From assembly GCA_002378565.1 (NCBI GenBank), contig DFSH01000045.1, positions 1-36,030 of the forward strand: a stretch of DNA of 36,030 bases, written 5' to 3'. A program made the position numbers and the translations under genes. Numbering within the stretch: position 1 is the first letter of the stretch; every line of letters starts with the position of its first letter. This document shows, one piece after another, positions 35,496 to 36,030 of the stretch. The notes beneath the pieces are model-generated. The model was not told the origin of the DNA, did no database searches, and saw only the letters and a program-made list of their open reading frames with translations. This stretch comes from Flavobacteriales bacterium UBA3442. Lineage in GTDB: Bacteria > Bacteroidota > Bacteroidia > Flavobacteriales > Schleiferiaceae.

Positions 35496-35969
35496 GTGAA
35501 ACGAACACTCATCATCGCCTTGGCTGCCACCATTTTGTTGGCCCTTGCTATGTGGATGCTGCCTACCACCCCTCCGGTGGAAGTCGCAGATCCAGATGAC
35601 GCTTTGGTGCAGTCAATCGTTGCAGATATCGAAGCCGGATCTGCCAACCCCATGGAGAGTATTCTCAAGCTCCGTGCCGTGGCAGAACGCAATCCAGACC
35701 ATCGTGGCGCACAACTTTGGTTAGGTAAATTTTCCATGATGACAGGTCAATGGGACAATGCAGTTGATCGATTTCAACTAGCCCTTGATGCTGCGCCAGC
35801 CATACCCGAAACAGCCATCCTCTTGTCAGAGGCTCTGCAGAAGGCAAACGATATGCCTGGGGCCATGGAAGCCCTGCGCCAGTTCCAAGAGATAAACCCA
35901 GACCTCGCGTCAGAGGTTGAGCAAGCCTTGGAGCAACTCCTTGAGGCGTCTGATTCACAGACCCTTTGA
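35496..35969 (+). CDS. Membrane-anchored TPR protein
   Basis: 157 residues, starting with GTG (no better start near). An N-terminal hydrophobic stretch KRTLIIALAATILLALAMWML is a signal anchor. The rest has about three tetratricopeptide repeats (GAQLWLGKFSMMTGQWDNAV, FQLALDAAPAIPETAILLSEA, ALEALRQF-like segment near the end). It probably faces the periplasm. Function unknown; its place between HU and the basic small protein is recalled as conserved in the phylum. Confidence 0.8.
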   Translation: MKRTLIIALAATILLALAMWMLPTTPPVEVADPDDALVQSIVADIEAGSANPMESILKLRAVAERNPDHRGAQLWLGKFSMMTGQWDNAVDRFQLALDAAPAIPETAILLSEALQKANDMPGAMEALRQFQEINPDLASEVEQALEQLLEASDSQTL

Positions 35970-35992
35970 TTAATATTTAATACCCACACATT

Positions 35993-36030
35993 ATGCCAAG
36001 CGGTAAAAAAAGAAAAAGACATAAAGTAGC
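35993..36030 (+). CDS. N-terminus of a small highly basic protein, cut by the window end
   Basis: The frame reads MPSGKKRKRHKVA and runs off the edge. Short proteins starting exactly this way, almost entirely Lys, Arg and His, are common in Bacteroidota and are usually found just before the ribonuclease E/G gene; that is my memory of the family and is not visible here. The high charge suggests binding to RNA or the ribosome. Starts 23 nt after the TPR gene stop. Confidence 0.7.
   Translation, partial: MPSGKKRKRHKV

Noticed and set aside
1..36030. A new defence, mobile or biosynthetic system
   Set aside because: I looked for transposases, integrases, toxin-antitoxin pairs, CRISPR repeats, direct repeats flanking islands, and shifts in base use. 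None was seen; every large ORF fits a known family or a plain secreted or outer-membrane protein.

Overview
The window is a dense, ordinary-looking piece of chromosome from a member of the Bacteroidota, probably a gliding or T9SS-bearing aquatic lineage. The reasons are: gldE-gldD gliding genes, two secreted proteins with T9SS-type C-terminal sorting domains, almost no Shine-Dalgarno sequences, and several promoters matching the Bacteroidota pattern TTG-N19-21-TAnnTTTG. The family cannot be fixed from this window. No phage, insertion sequence, CRISPR array, tRNA or rRNA gene was seen. Genes overlap by 1-9 nt at many junctions and the longest gene-free stretch is 213 bases.

Layout. Positions 1-7491: end of a probable T9SS cargo gene, a terminator, a second T9SS cargo, nth (opposite strand), bcp, then recA overlapping a TPR lipoprotein and an oligopeptidase B gene. 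Positions 7483-9407 (minus): waaA and an outer-membrane beta-barrel-like gene. Positions 9518-17836 (plus): a seven-gene operon for nucleotide sugars (DegT aminotransferase, ugd, UDP-xylose synthase, galE, rfbB, kdsB) that also carries a large T9SS cargo gene between galE and rfbB. Together with waaA it serves LPS/surface polysaccharide synthesis; T9SS cargo in this phylum is often anchored to such a glycan.

Positions 17833-26504 (minus): SulP transporter with its own promoter; O-methyltransferase, M16 peptidase, S9 peptidase, DUF4286 protein, lipoprotein and serS as one run; then rpmA and rplU. Positions 26654-30054 (plus): an M16 pair, one with the zinc motif and one without. Positions 30087-32061: divergent EamA transporter and ctaA sharing a 20-bp palindrome that holds a promoter element on each strand. 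Positions 32058-35087 (minus): mutY, a broken ssb, gldE, gldD. Positions 35197-36030 (plus): HU, a TPR protein and the start of a very basic small protein.

No new multi-gene system could be supported. The most notable observations are a truncated ssb remnant whose deletion end appears to have created the TTG start of gldE, an endonuclease III without the iron-sulfur cysteines, ribosomal protein L21 with a histone-H1-like tail, a terminator with a UUCG loop directly in front of serS, and the shared divergent promoter palindrome.
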